A stretch of 64,000 bases of DNA, from NCBI GenBank assembly GCA_017893485.1, contig CM030362.1, forward strand, positions 31,290,089 to 31,354,088, in the 5' to 3' direction. Shown piece after piece: positions 8,214-19,711 of the stretch; the first letter of the stretch is position 1; the number at the start of each line of letters is the position of its first letter. Both the position numbers and the translations under genes were made by a program. Origin of the DNA: Hemerocallis citrina (lineage: Eukaryota > Streptophyta > Magnoliopsida > Asparagales > Asphodelaceae). The notes under the pieces were generated by a model, which saw nothing but the letters and a program-made list of their open reading frames with translations, did not search any database and was not told the origin of the DNA.

Positions 8214-10911
8214 TAATCCTCCCCTTCGAGGAATTTGATGAGGTGCTCTGCGTTCCAGAGTCTCTTGACAGCCTTGCCCTCCGGGTCGGTGAGGCAGTAC
8301 ATGTCCGAACGTACAACCTCAGAAACTTTGTACGGGCCTTCCTAGTTTGGGGCCAGTTTCCTTTTTTGCCCGGGGTTGGATATCGCCAGCTTTCGGAGGA
8401 CAAGGTCCCCTAGCTTGATGTCGGTGGGGCGCACCTTTTTGTTGTAGAACCTCTCGATCCTTTGCTAGTATGTGTTTCTTCTGATGGTGGATTTTCCCCT
8501 GACCTCGTCTATGAGGTCCAGATCGGCACGTAGCTGCGCCGAGTTGCTTGCTTCATCGAAGGCCATGATTCGGGGCGAAGGGAGCCCGATCTCAAGGGGA
8601 ATTACTGCCTCCGCGCCTAAGTCAGATTGAATGGTGACTCTCCCGTGGGGATTCTCTACGTCGTTCGATGGGCCCAGAGAACGCTCGGCAACTCGTCGAC
8701 CCATAACCCCTTGGAAGAATTATCAAGTCGTTTCTTGAGTCTGTCAAGGATCTGGCAGTTCATGTTCTTGGATTGACCGTTCGACTGTGGGTGGCATATC
8801 GAAGAAAAGCGCTGTTGAATCCCGAGATCCTCGTAGAACTTTTGGAAATTCTTACCTGCGAACTGAGTCACATTATCTGTGATGAGTATGTGCGGAATTC
8901 CGAACCGGCAAACGATGTGCTTCCAGAAGAATTGCTAGGTCTGCTGCTTGGTGATCATGGCCAGGGGCTCGACCTCGATCCACTTTGTGAAGTAGTTGAT
9001 TGTTACTATCAGAAACTTCCTTTGGCCCGTTGCCTTCGGGAATGGGCCTAGCAGGTCCATTCCCCACATAGCAAAGGGGGTTAGACTGGCCAGGGAGCTG
9101 AGGTTTTCTTGCGGAGCCCTTCTCACCGAGGAGAACCTTTGACAGGGACCACACTTTTTGACCAGGGCCAGGGCATCTTGCAGCATCGTGGGCCAGTAAT
9201 ACCCATGGTTCAGAGCCTTTCGGGCAAGCGATCGGCTCCCCATATGGCACCCGCAAATTCCTTCGTGGAGCTCCTTGAGAGCATACTTTGCTTCGTCGGG
9301 GGTTAAGTAGCGGCGGTAGGGCCTTCCGTCTGTCGTGGTGTATGAGCGCTTGAAGAGGGTTTTACTAATCATGGCGAACCTCTCCGAGCGAACCCTGATC
9401 CACCTTGCCTCGTCTCGGTCTTCGGGGAGCTCTCCTTTGATTAGAAACTACCTGATGGGAGTGGTCCAATCGTCAGGATGAGCTCCGTCTTCTATACAGA
9501 GGGTCTTGGGAAGGTCAATACTTGACTTCAGGAGTACTTCGATCAGAGCTGTGCGGTCGAGACCTTCGAAGGACGAGGAGGCTAACTTTGATAGGGCATC
9601 GGCCTGGGCGTTCTGCTCTCTCAGGATCCTTAAGACTGCAGACTCATCAAAGGATGCCAAGAGCCGCTGAACCACGGCCAGATACCGGATCATCCGATCG
9701 TCACGGGCCTCGTACTCTCCGGTGATCTGATTGACCACGAGTTGAGAGTCGCTGAAAGTCCTGATCTGTCTGGCACCTGCCTGGTGCGCCAGGGTGAGCC
9801 CGGCAATCATAGCTTCATATTCGGCCTCATTGTTGGAGGCTGGAAAGTTGAGGCGGAGTGAATATTGGAGAAGAAAGTTGTCAGGTGCTCGCAAAATGAT
9901 GCCTGCACCACTCCCCGCTTCGCAAGAAGAGCCGTCAACGTAAACTTCCCACGTCTGGTCGGCCTCCCCACTTTCGGGTTGCTCGGAGATTGTGTATTCC
10001 GTGATGAACTCGGCAAGGGCCTGTCCCTTGATGGCCGTTCTTGGTTGATAGCCGATGTCGTATTGACTGAGCTCGATCGACCACTTAACCAGTCGACCGG
10101 AGCTCTCGGGCTTGTGGAGTACGGCCTTCAGAGGCTGGTCCGTGAGGACCTGAATTGAGTGTGCCTAGAAATAGGGGTGGAGCTTCCGTGCGGTCATGAC
10201 CAGGGCGTAAGCTACCTTCTCTATTTTTGCATACCGGGTCTCAGATGAGAGCAAGACTTTTCTCACATAGTTCAACGACTTCTGGACTCCGTCTTCTTCC
10301 CGAACGAGAACAACACTGAGCATATTTTCCGAAGTCGATAGGTAAAGCCATAAAGGCTCGCCTGGCTCGGGTTTGCTAAGGAGCAGAGGATTAGCGAGGT
10401 ACTCTTTCAATTGGGTGAACGCCTCCTGCTGTTGAGCACCCCATTCGAAGCCTCCGGTTCCGCGCAGAGCTTTGAGGAACGGGAGGGACTTCTCTCCGGA
10501 CTTGGAGAGGAAACGGCCGATGGCCGCCAGTCTTCCGGTGAGCCGTTGGACTTCTTTGATGTTTCTAGGAGGGGCCATGTCTATTATGGCCTGGATCTTC
10601 TTGGGGTTCGCCTCGATGCCGCATTGGCTTACGACGAAACCGAGGAATTTTTCCGAGGAGACGCCGAACGCACACTTCGCCGGATTGAGCCTTATATTGT
10701 GGGTCCGAAGGATGCCATAGGCTTCTTCCAGGTCAGTGACGTGGTCCTGCCTTCACTGACTTTTGACGAGCATGTCATCGACGTACACCTCCATGTTGCG
10801 ACCAATCTGGTCCTTGAAGACTCGGTTGACGAGTCTCTGATAGGTGGCGCTAGCATTCTTCAGCCCAAAGGGCATAACCCGGTAGCAATAAAGACCTTGG
10901 TCGGTGACGAA
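8214..10911 (-). pseudogene. Element A pol: RT (3' part), RNase H, archaeal RNase H, integrase
   Basis: On the minus strand this follows the TRIM insertion. The order is RT palm with YVDDMLVKS, the connection/RNase H region, the second RNase H (EVYVDGSSCEAGSGAG, NNEAEYEAMIAG, SDSQLVVNQ, ADALSKLAS), the integrase zinc motif (LHEGICGCHMGS, then CGPCQ) and the integrase core (MDLLGPFP, LITDN). It ends near 8214 in a frame giving WNAEHLIKFLEGED. The reading frame is broken by several stops (after HPYF, TTPIR, TKQQT and AHRTT, among others) and by frameshifts. The third catalytic integrase residue is lost: NGQSKNMN here against NGQAENAN in element B, Glu to Lys. TDNGTQF is TDNVTQF. Not functional. 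Confidence 0.9.
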
Positions 10912-11752
10912 GGACGTGTAACACCCCGTGTTATTTCAAAATAATATATATATATATATATAATATAATATATGCAAAAGGTGGTTGTTTGAAAAATTAA
11001 TGCATGGATGATGGATATATGGTAATAAGTTGATATGGAATATTTAAAATGGTGGGGGCCCACACCTTAAAAAAGAGAGCAGCACATGAGATTTGCTTGC
11101 TGTGGCTTTAAGATGTAACGCTATGAAGATGACGTGGCGTGGCCTTCAATAGGGGGGCCCTCCGTGGTTTACACAGCATGTATTCTCACAGAATTGAGAA
11201 CAGGTAAGTGTAGTGAAAAATAATCTCATATCGGTAAATCAGATGAATAAAATAATATTAAAATATTATAGTCTATGATCAAGAGTCACCTAATCGGTTA
11301 ACCAACTTTTGAGAGGCAGCCTGTGGTGGGCAGTTGTACTACACAGTATCTAATTTGTCTTATAAATTGTAGAAATTGTCTGAGCTAGGGGGCGTTACAA
11401 ATGGTATCAGAGCCGACTTTCGACACCGAGTGTGGGGCACTCTATATAGTCGGGTGGTGGGTTGGCTGCGACGATTCACCGGGACTATAGACCCAGTCGG
11501 CGGATTGTGGTTGATTGTTATGATTAGTCTGACGGTGGACTCCGGGACTATATACCCAATCGGCGGTGGATCTCTGTGACTATGGTTGCCCAGGGAGGGC
11601 GAATAGAAAAGCAGATGCTCCACATCGGCTAGAAAGGAGATCCTGCACTAGATTGTGCATGCTCGTGCTCAGCGAGGACGCTGATTTTTCGTGCTCAGCA
11701 AGGACGCTGATTTCTGAAGGGGGGTGTCTGTAACACCCCGTGTTATTTCAAA

Positions 11753-11806
<54 letters not shown>

Positions 11807-12241
11807 CAAAAGGTGGCTGTTTGAAAAATTAATGCATGGATAATGGATATATGGTAATAAGTTGATATGGAATATTTAAAATGGTGGGGGCCCACACCTT
11901 AAAAATGAGAGCAGCACATGAGATTTGCTTTCTCTGGCTTTGAGATATAACGCCATGAAGATGACGTGGCGTGGCCTTCAATAGGGGGGCCCGCCGTGGT
12001 TTACACAGCATGTTTTCTCACAGAATTGAGAACAGGTAAGTGTAGTGAAAAATAATCCCATATCGGTAAATCAGATGAATAAAATAATATTAAAATATAA
12101 TAGCCTATGATCAAGAGTCACCTAATCGGTTAACCAACTTTTGAGAGACAGCCTGTGGTGGGCAGTTGTACTACATAGTATCTAATTTGTCTTATAAATT
12201 GTAGAAATTGTCTGAGCTGAGGGCATGGGTATTACAGGACG
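10912..12241 (+). mobile_element. TRIM-like non-autonomous LTR retrotransposon with TSD
   Basis: The element is 10917-12236 (1,320 bp), flanked by GGACG at 10912-10916 and 12237-12241. The left LTR is 10917-11399 (483 bp) and the right LTR 11729-12236 (508 bp); both begin TGTAACACCCCGTGTTATTT and end TTACA. The right one is longer mainly through a longer (AT)n run. The PBS TGGTATCAGAGC (11402-11413), two bases after the left LTR, matches the initiator Met tRNA class. The PPT GAAGGGGGGTGTC is at 11716-11728. Only ~330 bp lie between the LTRs and no protein is encoded, so mobilisation needed proteins from another element. It interrupts element A's RT codons between AKTS and VTDQGLY. LTRs are longer than in classic TRIMs. 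Confidence 0.92.
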
Positions 12242-13325
12242 TCTTGGCTATATGAGGATGGAACATTCGTATCTGGCTGTAGCCTGAGAAGGCATCCATG
12301 AAGGAAAGGAGTTCGTGACCCGACGTTGTGTCGATCAGAGCATCGATGCTAGGGAGAGGGAACGGATCTTTCGGGCATGCCTTGTTGAGGTCAGTAAAGT
12401 CTATACAGATCCTCCAGCTCTCGCTCGCCTTTCTGACCATCACGATGTTCACCAGCCACTTGGGGTATCTGACCTCCTGGATGAATCGGGCAGACAAGAG
12501 CTTGTCTACCTCCGCTTTTATAGCCTGCTACCTCTCTCGGGCAAACTTACGTCGCTTCTGGATGATCAGCTTCGAGCCAGGGATCACACTTAGTCTGTGC
12601 ATGATCAGGTCTTCGGAGATCCCGGGCATGTCAGAGGGCTTCCAAGCGAAGAGGTCGACGTTGTGGCGAATGAAGTCGATCAGGTTGGACTTGAGGTCGG
12701 GCACGAGGGAGCAGCTCACTCGGAACCACTTTGACTTTTCCCCTGTCTTGAACGAGACTTCTTCTAGTTCGTCCGCTGATTCAGGCTCTGGTTGGCTCCT
12801 TTCGGGTTGCAGCTCGACGGTGTCCAGGGGAAACACACCGCCCCCGACCGCCGTCATATAGCACGATCGTGCAGCCTCTTGGTTCCCCCAAATGACCTTG
12901 ACACCCAACTCGGTGGGGAACTTCAATTTCAGGTGGTACGCCGAGGGAACAGCTTGGAGGAAGCAGATCTCCGGACGACTGAGGATGGCGTTGTAGGCTG
13001 CCTTGACGTTCACAACCATGAAGTCCGTCGATTCGGTCCGTCTGTGAGGGGTCGTACCGGCAGTGACATCCAAGGTCACGATCCCCTCTATTGGTACTGG
13101 GATGCCGGAGAACCCGTGTAGGGTGTACCCGGCTGGCTTTAGCTTATCTCGGAGGAGCATGAGGTTCCCAAACGCTTTCAGGAAAAGGATGTTCACCGAG
13201 CTCCCGTTGTCCACGAGGATCCGACGGACCTCATAGTTCACCATGAAGAGGCTAATGACGAGCACATCGTAGTGCGGGAGCCGGACCCCCTCCAAGTCAA
13301 CCCCTGAAAAGGAGACATGGAGCAC
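12242..13325 (-). pseudogene. Element A protease and RT N-terminal part
   Basis: Minus-strand frame with an aspartic protease site VDNGSSVNILFL (the DNGSS variant seen also in element B), the following SAYHLKLKFPTELGV stretch, the linker RKFARER and the RT start (RFIQEVRYPKWLVNIVMV, RICIDFTDLNKACPKDPFPLP). A stop (TAG) at 12528-12530 interrupts one continuous frame between RKFARER and the RT. It ends at the TRIM-like insertion. Confidence 0.88.
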
Positions 13326-13329
13326 TAGA

Positions 13330-14982
13330 CCTGAGGAGAAGGGATGTCTCGGACGACATTTACCTCTCGGACGAACGCCTTGCAGGAAGTACTAGAATCC
13401 CCTCTCATAGGCCCCCCATGGACGCAATGCAGAATGGCTTGACCTCCGGTCTCTTCACGTTCGGGGTTCCGCTCGGGACGCTGTTTGGGGGTGCGAGAAG
13501 GAGGAGAAGGCCTCTGGTTCCTCGTGTCTCTACGGTCCCAGGTGTCTTCTTATGTGATTTCCCAGAGATACCCTCGTTGGATGAGGGCCTCAATTTCGTC
13601 TTTCAGGGCCCAACAGTATTCGGTGTAGTGCCCGTTGTCCTGGTGGAAGCGGCAGTAGAACCGCTGGTCCCTTTTCTTGTTGCTGGTCGGTCGAGGGGGC
13701 ATCTGGACGATGTCCCTGTCCTCAATCACTAAGAGGATGACCGACATATTTTGTGTCAGTGGTGTGTACCTCTCGAAGCGCGGGATTGGAGGGACTCTCT
13801 TCATACTGGTCCCGTTTTTTGGGACCTTCTTGGCTGGCTCTGCCTCATCGGCCTTGCGTTTCCCGTTCCCCGGGACCTCCTTGGCATCCTCGGGATTTAG
13901 GGCCTCCTCCGCCCGGATGTACTTTCGACCCGATTAAGCAGGTCAGGGAAATTGAGGGGGGGCTTCTAGGCCAGGGACGCCTTCAGCTGGCCATGCCGGA
14001 TGTTGTGACGGAATGTTGCCGAGGCGACCCCGACGTCGAGGGAGGTGACCGACTTCGCCTCTGTTGTGAACCTCCGGACGAACTGTCGGAGTGACTCCCC
14101 TTCCTTCTGTCGGAGGTCCAGTAGGGATGCGCTCATCTTCTCGGCCTTCCTGCTGGTCACGAAGTGGGCCAAAAAATTGGCCTCCAGCTGGTCGAATGAG
14201 TAGATCGAGCCGGGGACGAGCTTAGAGAACCATTCCCGAGCTGGACCCCGGAGGGCGAAGAGGAAGGCACGGCACAGGAGGGGATCCGAAGCGCTGTGAA
14301 TCATCATGAAAGTCTTGAAACCCTCCATGTGATCAGCAGGATCACCCTCGCCGTCATAGGTCTCGAACTGGAGAGGTCGGAAATTTCGGGGTATTTCTGC
14401 TTGTAGGATTGCAGCGGAGAAAGGAGGTCGGGTCGGCCTATGACCCTGAGCTGACCTCGGGCCGCCCTCGCCAAAGTGGTCGAGGCGGTTCTCCATTTCT
14501 TGTAGGTGTCGCAGGACGTCCTCGTCATGTTCTGGTAGGCCGGTTAGGCCGCGAGACGCACTGGCTCCGGCATCCGATCGCGAGTGAGCGGTGGAGTGTC
14601 TCGTTGACAAGGGTCTCTAAGATGGCCTCCAGGATTTCGTTTCGGAGTCTTGGAACTCATGGCGGGTGACTGGAGCTCGTCCGGCGGGGTCGTGTTGGGG
14701 TGGCGGCCTCCGGTCGGCGCGACTGAGCTCTGGCTCCTGCTCTCGGGATGGATGTCTGGGATGGTTTGGGGCCGAGTTGGAAGCTGCCCCTCCCCTAGTT
14801 CGGCTAGCCTGTCAGTTCTGGATGACCCGACGCAGGTCGGTTGCGACCGAGAGAGAAGCGCCTGGTCCGGGTCCGAGGTTGACCCTCGGTTGGTTGGATC
14901 CATGAGTGTCGGCGGGGACGTCCTGAGGAGGAGCGTCCGGATGATGTGCAGAGGTGACAGCACTTCTGGGCTTGGGTGCCAT
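13330..14982 (-). pseudogene. Element A gag
   Basis: The likely start is MAPKPRS at 14982. Conserved gag core: FETYDGEGDPADHMEGFKTF, ALRGPAREWFSKL, NFLAHFVTSRKAEK, ESLRQFVRRFTTEAKSV (14610-13966). A Cys/His motif FYCRFHQDNGHYTEYC follows at about 13660, in another frame. Stops near 14812 and at 13966 and at least one frameshift around 13800-13960 break it. It corresponds to 33347-31869 of element B. Confidence 0.85.
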
Positions 14983-15047
14983 ATGAGCTCGGATTGGAGG
15001 GATGCCTTTAATGGCTGGGATCGGACTGAGGTCCGTACCGAGGTTTC

Positions 15048-15063
15048 CCACAGACGGTGCCAA
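15048..15063 (-). promoter_or_regulatory. Element A primer binding site
   Basis: On the minus strand, TGGCACCGTCTGTGGG directly follows the 5' LTR (two bases between). Element B has TGGCGCCGTCTGTGGG, a PBS type common in Tat/Athila-like elements. Confidence 0.8.
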
Positions 15064-15065
15064 CC

Positions 15066-15541
15066 TGATGCGGTTTGTTTTTAGGGATGGCTGCAACAGG
15101 TGTGAGTTTTCTCAATTTATAAAGTGGAAATCGCAGTACTGGCTATACGCCCGACCCTCAGCTGGGGGAACGGTTTGGGAGCAGGCAGGAATGAGATGGA
15201 GGTCGGATGGTCGGCTCGGATCTGGAGGCTTGGCTTGGTCTCGTGTACCTACACTCGGCCTAGGAATACCGGGGTTGATCCCGGTGGTAGGCTCTCCGAC
15301 GATTTAGTTAGTTACTGAAGAGTAACAGTAGCAAGAGATTTAGAGAGGAAAGATTGATTACCTGGAGAAGGGGGAGAGGGCCTGGTATTTATAGGCAGGC
15401 ACAAACGGGTCTGGACCCGTTTGCCCGTGGGCCTGACGTGGCAGAAGCCCATAGGGTTAGGGCTGATCTGGCGATCAGGAGTGAGCGATTTTTTAGGGGA
15501 TCCTGTGGCCTAGGATAGGCCACGTCATCTGACCCATATCA
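15066..15541 (-). repeat. Element A 5' LTR (476 bp) with TATA box
   Basis: Plus-strand sequence starts TGATGCGG and ends CATATCA, so the minus-strand LTR begins TG and ends CA. A core promoter TATAAATA lies at 15393-15386 (minus), upstream of the transcript leading into the PBS. Short blocks (GAAAGATTGATTACCT) are shared with element B's LTR. Confidence 0.85.
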
Positions 15542-15993
15542 ACAGATATAATTGTATATATAATAGTGTTTAGTTCCCTTTAATTATAAGGAAAAATAAG
15601 TACTATCTTTAGTGTGAAAAATGAGAGGATCATGAGTTTATGACTCATGAGAAAATATCCAAATCAAGTGAAGTTTTTATTGGATATATATTTGTATATT
15701 CTAATATAAATAAAATATTATTGTGTATAATACTGTATGAGGCAACACGTGGTAGCATGTGTTATTTGTTAGTTACTGGACCTGATTATTCTAATTCTGA
15801 TAATCTTGGTAAAATATCTCAAACAATATGAATATTTAACTCGAATCCTTAATGTAAAACTCTGACAATAAGAAATTGATTTTCCTTTCGAATTACTCTG
15901 ACACGGTTTAATAATCCATCAAAACATATCCTTAGAATATTCTTAGTCGCATCAATATAACTAGTAAACACGTATATTACATAATCATTCAAG
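15542..15993. other. AT-rich spacer
   Basis: No gene or repeat recognised. A small open frame at 15640-15831 has no recognisable protein features. It ends with CATTCAAG (15986-15993), one copy of the target duplication of the next element. Confidence 0.5.
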
Positions 15994-16307
15994 TAGGGTT
16001 GTAAATCGGACCGGATGGGACCGGATTGTTATATGTTCAAGCTCGGACCGAAATTTTACTCGGACGGGCTTATGTCCGGCTCGTTCCAGTTCGAACAAAA
16101 TTTTTATAGTCCGGACTCGGTTCGGTAAAGCATCGGACCACAACAATACTCGGACAGACTTATATCCGGCTCGAGCTCAGTAAAACATCGGACCTAATAA
16201 TTTGTTCATGTTCGGTTCCTATAACAGTTCGGACGGTCCACGGTCGGGCCATTTCTCGAGCCGGACTCGAACAAACAATGGACCGTCCTGTTCATTTTAC
16301 ACCCCTA
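15994..16307. mobile_element. hAT-type MITE with 8-bp TSD
   Basis: TIRs TAGGGTTGTAAA and TTTACACCCCTA, flanked by CATTCAAG at 15986-15993 and 16308-16315. Length 314 bp. The inside is packed with copies of CGGACCG/TCGGACT-type motifs in both orientations, resembling subterminal transposase-binding repeats. No ORF. Its TIR consensus is close to that of the element at 54194-55170. Confidence 0.9.
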
Positions 16308-16511
16308 CATTCAAGTACCACAATGTTCTCCTAGTTTTAGTTGTTTTCAAGGGCAACTAGCTCATATTGTAGACCTCCTCACCATGAAACCAACTTGATA
16401 GACAATTTTGTTCTCTTACCCAATCACCTTCTCATCTACTTCAAATATTCAAGCTCAATTCAACTATAGGTAAAACTAAGTCGCATCCTAAATTCATTAT
16501 GGAGTTCTTTA

Positions 16512-18376
16512 GAGCATCCACAATGGTGTTTCTCATTTTTGAGAAAATGGCATCTTCATTAATAGGAATAGGGATTATGTCTGCAGTGATGGTTTTCTAA
16601 AATTTGAGAACGACGGTACATGTGTTTCGTCCGTTTTTTTAACAGTTAATTAATTAATGATTAGATATGAAAATAGGTTAATTAAATAATAAAATATATC
16701 ATAAACCACTAAATTAAGCACTAACCTAACAATTATGCACTAAAAAACAAAAAAAAGGGTGGGACGGGACATGTCCCGTCCAAGCGAAAATGCTTGAAAC
16801 GGGACAACATGTCTCGTTTGAGCATTTTTTAAATTTTTTTTTGTTCAGACGGTACAACATGTACCGTCTGATCATTAAAAATTTTAAAAAAAAAGTCAGA
16901 TCCCATTGAAAAAAAAGGACGGAACAACATGTTCCGCAAGCCCGGCCCTGAGGCAGGGCCCAGAGGGCGACCGCCCTGGGCCCCCAAAATTTGGGGCCCA
17001 TTTTTTTATAACTTTTCAAAAAAAAAGTTGGCATTTCAAGATGAGATGTTATCCGTCTCAGTTACAAATCCAAACCATCTTCTTTCCCTTCAAATAAATT
17101 ATATTTAGTAACTGACTCTCGAGAATTCCCTCAAAATCAGCTATATCCTAGCCGTTAGTTTTAGGAAAGAGAACAACATTTAATTTTGGTAATTTTTGAT
17201 ATTCTAAGTTTAGTGATGTCCTATGCATTTATTTAAGGTGTAAATTCGCTAACGTGTTTTTGTTGTTTGGTCCAACTTGTATGATCTTCCATTGCGAACT
17301 ATAACCGAATCAAACACCAAGTCTCCCACGTAAAACTAATGCGCAACAAGGATACCTAAGTTATTAAATAAATAAAAAATGCATAGAGACTCCATGAGTC
17401 TCAACTGTCCAAGCTACAAATTAACCAATAATGGGTTGACATAATGACGGGTTGTAACTTGGTAGTTGGTATTTGATAATTATGGTTCTTGCCTTCTTGG
17501 TTCTTGAGTTATTTTTATTTTCAACTTTCTTTTCAAAAAAAAAAATCATTTTAAATCTAACTTGAACAGTTGAGGACTAAGGATCTTGGGTTATGGTTGG
17601 ATCTTGGCTTGAAGTTTGAAGTGTAATCTGGTATGCGCTTACTAGCATTTTTTACTGTTAGTATTTTAATTTTTTATTATATTATTCTTTTGAATTGATT
17701 CTCAGTTGTACCTCACGATATTGAACAGCTCGTCCACCAAGTTTTGCATCTAGATCTAGTTCCATAGACTTGATGGCAGCAACCCCAGATTCCTCCTAGA
17801 TACTTTTTGACAGTGGAGTGATTATCATAACCTGTTAATAAGTGTCTCTCAAACGAAATGATGCACATATATAGAATATGATTTCTACAACTAACCGACT
17901 TGTATCTTTTCTGAGCCAACAGTGGATATCATGTCCAAAAGAACCACTTTTTAAAGAAAATATTTTGGAGGCTTGGAGTTGTCAAGATTATTTGGAACTA
18001 GTACACATATATGTGGTCATTTATTATAATATTTGTATGACGTTTTTTTTAATCATTGAACTATTTGTAAGCTTTCTAATCATTTAAGTATTTATATATG
18101 ACTATATTTCTGTGGTTATTTTGAACATGTAAATTATTTTTATAAATTAATGTATTTCAATTACTAAAAGAAGGGCCTCATAATCTTGTTCGCCCTGGGC
18201 CTCCAAATTGTCAGGACCGGTCCTGATGTTCCGTCTCTTATAATTTGAGAATCGCAATTTCGTTTCTCATTTATGAGAAGAACTGTGGCAATTTTGCTAT
18301 TTTAGCAAACGACTGCAGAGCCTCATTTCTCAAAAAATGAGAAATTGGCAAATATAGCAAACGACTGTGGATGCTC
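16512..18376. mobile_element. PIF/Harbinger-like non-autonomous element
   Basis: Terminal inverted repeats begin GAGCATCCACA and are flanked by TTA at 16509-16511 and 18377-18379, the 3-bp TSD of PIF/Harbinger elements. Subterminal stretches (ATTTTTGAGAAA, ATTTCTCA) recur at both ends. Without the nested hAT element it would be only about 570 bp, a MITE-size element. No transposase. Confidence 0.75.
16937..18225. mobile_element. hAT non-autonomous element nested in the Harbinger-like element
   Basis: Flanked by ATGTTCCG at 16929-16936 and 18226-18233 (8-bp TSD). Ends CAAGCCCGGCCCTGA and TCAGGACCGGTCCTG are imperfect inverted repeats (12 of 15) of hAT type beginning CA. Just inside both ends are GGGCCC/GCCCTGGGCC-rich stretches. 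The 1,289-bp element holds only small open frames without recognisable transposase motifs. Confidence 0.85.
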
Positions 18377-18465
18377 TTAGAGAACTCTCACATGCCCAAA
18401 CCTCACTACAATATTGTACAGTGCATTTTTTATGTACGAATATACATACTAACTACTAAGAAAAG

Positions 18466-19097
18466 ATTTTTTTTTCTTTTTCGTTTATTTTTTCTTTTTT
18501 TGACATAAGGAAGGTGAGGCAGAAGCTCCCCAAGTTTCATTAAAAGAATCTTCGAAATACTTACAACATAAATTCAAATTTCATCAAACACTAATAATGT
18601 TCATCCAACCCAATAGACTGGAGAATGAGACCCAAAAAAGCAAGAACGTACATATGTATAACCAAAATAAAGTTAAGTAAGCCACCAAATACATCCATCA
18701 TACGCATTATATATCTACCCTCCAAAAAACCAAATATACGGCTCCACAACCGACATCCATCGTTGGTGATACCAAAACAAGGGGGCTTTGGCATGTCAAG
18801 TGTTCTTGTTGTCCTGCCTATCTTGCTTCTCCTGAGAATCGGCCTCATATGTGGAAGTGGCGTAGTTGGCGAACTTCTACTTGGCCTTCTTTTGGCACCT
18901 TCACATGCTTTGGTAGATAAAAAAAATGATATTAGCCTGGATTGATTTAAAGAGTTGAAGCTGATGCGAGTGTGAGTGTATGCCCCTAATATTTTTCTTA
19001 TTACGTTATAACCAAATTGCCCAAAAAGTGGAAGGTGCCCCAATATCCCACAAGACCATGTTAGTTTTATATATACATTCTTCCCTCCATCTCCCCC
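18466..19097 (-). pseudogene. LINE C, 3' end portion
   Basis: The minus-strand sequence continues LINE C from 34013 after the element B insertion. It encodes the region after the RT zinc ribbon (NVYIKLTWSCGILGHLP) and a 3' UTR, and ends in an A-rich tail (T-rich on the plus strand at 18466-18520). An open frame at 18591-19235 crosses from this LINE into element B's LTR and is a chance fusion. No TSD was found for LINE C. Confidence 0.75.
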
Positions 19098-19690
19098 TGT
19101 TGTCGCTAATGTTGGTGTGGGGGCAAACAAATAGAATTTGTGGATTCTTAGGGAAACTGAATAGTAAACCTGTGTACCTGTTCCGTTGGGCTTGATCGTC
19201 GCTCCCGCCGCACACCTGCAAAAAGTGCGAGACACCGGGGTTGTTCCCGGCGACGCACCCTCCGACGCTCAAGTCAGTAATCAGAGAGATTATGAAAGAG
19301 CGCAAAAACCAGAGAAAGATTGATTACCTCTAAACGAAGATGGATGGGGGGTATTTATAGGCGTCTCAGGGAACAGATTAGGCATGCAATTTCTGTGTAT
19401 AGATAAGGAATGTAATCCCTAATCCCCAGTGGAATGATAGATATGAATCAGGGCCGTTGATTAATATTAATCAGAAACCATAATTCTATCCCGCTGGACT
19501 GGGTTTGTTGCGGGTTAAAACCCGCACCCAGTTGAGGTGGATCCGTTCGCGGGTTATTGGATCTGTGAGAAGGAGACCCAGTATCCGCTTCAGACCCGTT
19601 TGTAGGTGAAATTACTATTTTACCCCTGGGCTTCAGGATTCGTGTCCAATTTGGACGGTCTCGATCGAACCCCTATTTTTAGCCACATCA
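19098..19690 (-). repeat. Element B 3' LTR (593 bp)
   Basis: Starts TGTTGTCGCTAATG and ends AGCCACATCA on the plus strand. The TATA box is at 19359-19352 on the minus strand (TATAAATA), followed by CCCCCC, at the same offset as in the other LTR. Confidence 0.95.
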
Positions 19691-19711
19691 CGAGCCCCCC
19701 ACTCCTAAAGG
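19691..19711 (-). promoter_or_regulatory. Element B polypurine tract
   Basis: The plus strand reads CGAGCCCCCCACTCCTAAAG, a G-rich minus-strand tract touching the 3' LTR. It matches the position and style of element A's tract. Confidence 0.65.

Larger units (their letters stand above)
826..15541 (-). mobile_element. Element A: decayed Ty3/gypsy (Tat-type) LTR retrotransposon
   Basis: Read on the minus strand the order is 5' LTR (15541-15066), PBS, gag, protease, RT, RNase H, archaeal-type RNase H, integrase, a long 3' region with tandem repeats and an antisense gene, PPT, and a remnant of the 3' LTR. The domain order, the second RNase H (YVDGSS, NNEAEYEA) and the absence of a chromodomain fit the Tat lineage. 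It is a dead copy: the 3' LTR is about 60 bp instead of 476 bp, gag and pol carry many stops and frameshifts, and a TRIM-like element sits in the RT. It is related in every part to element B but clearly diverged. The TSD cannot be checked because the left end is lost. Confidence 0.9.

Noticed and set aside
11402..11413. tRNA-like sequence TGGTATCAGAGC
   Set aside because: It is a primer binding site complementary to the tRNA 3' end, directly after an LTR, not a tRNA gene.
18591..19235. 214-codon open frame as a host gene
   Set aside because: It starts in element B's LTR and ends in the LINE C tail; it is a chance fusion across an insertion boundary.
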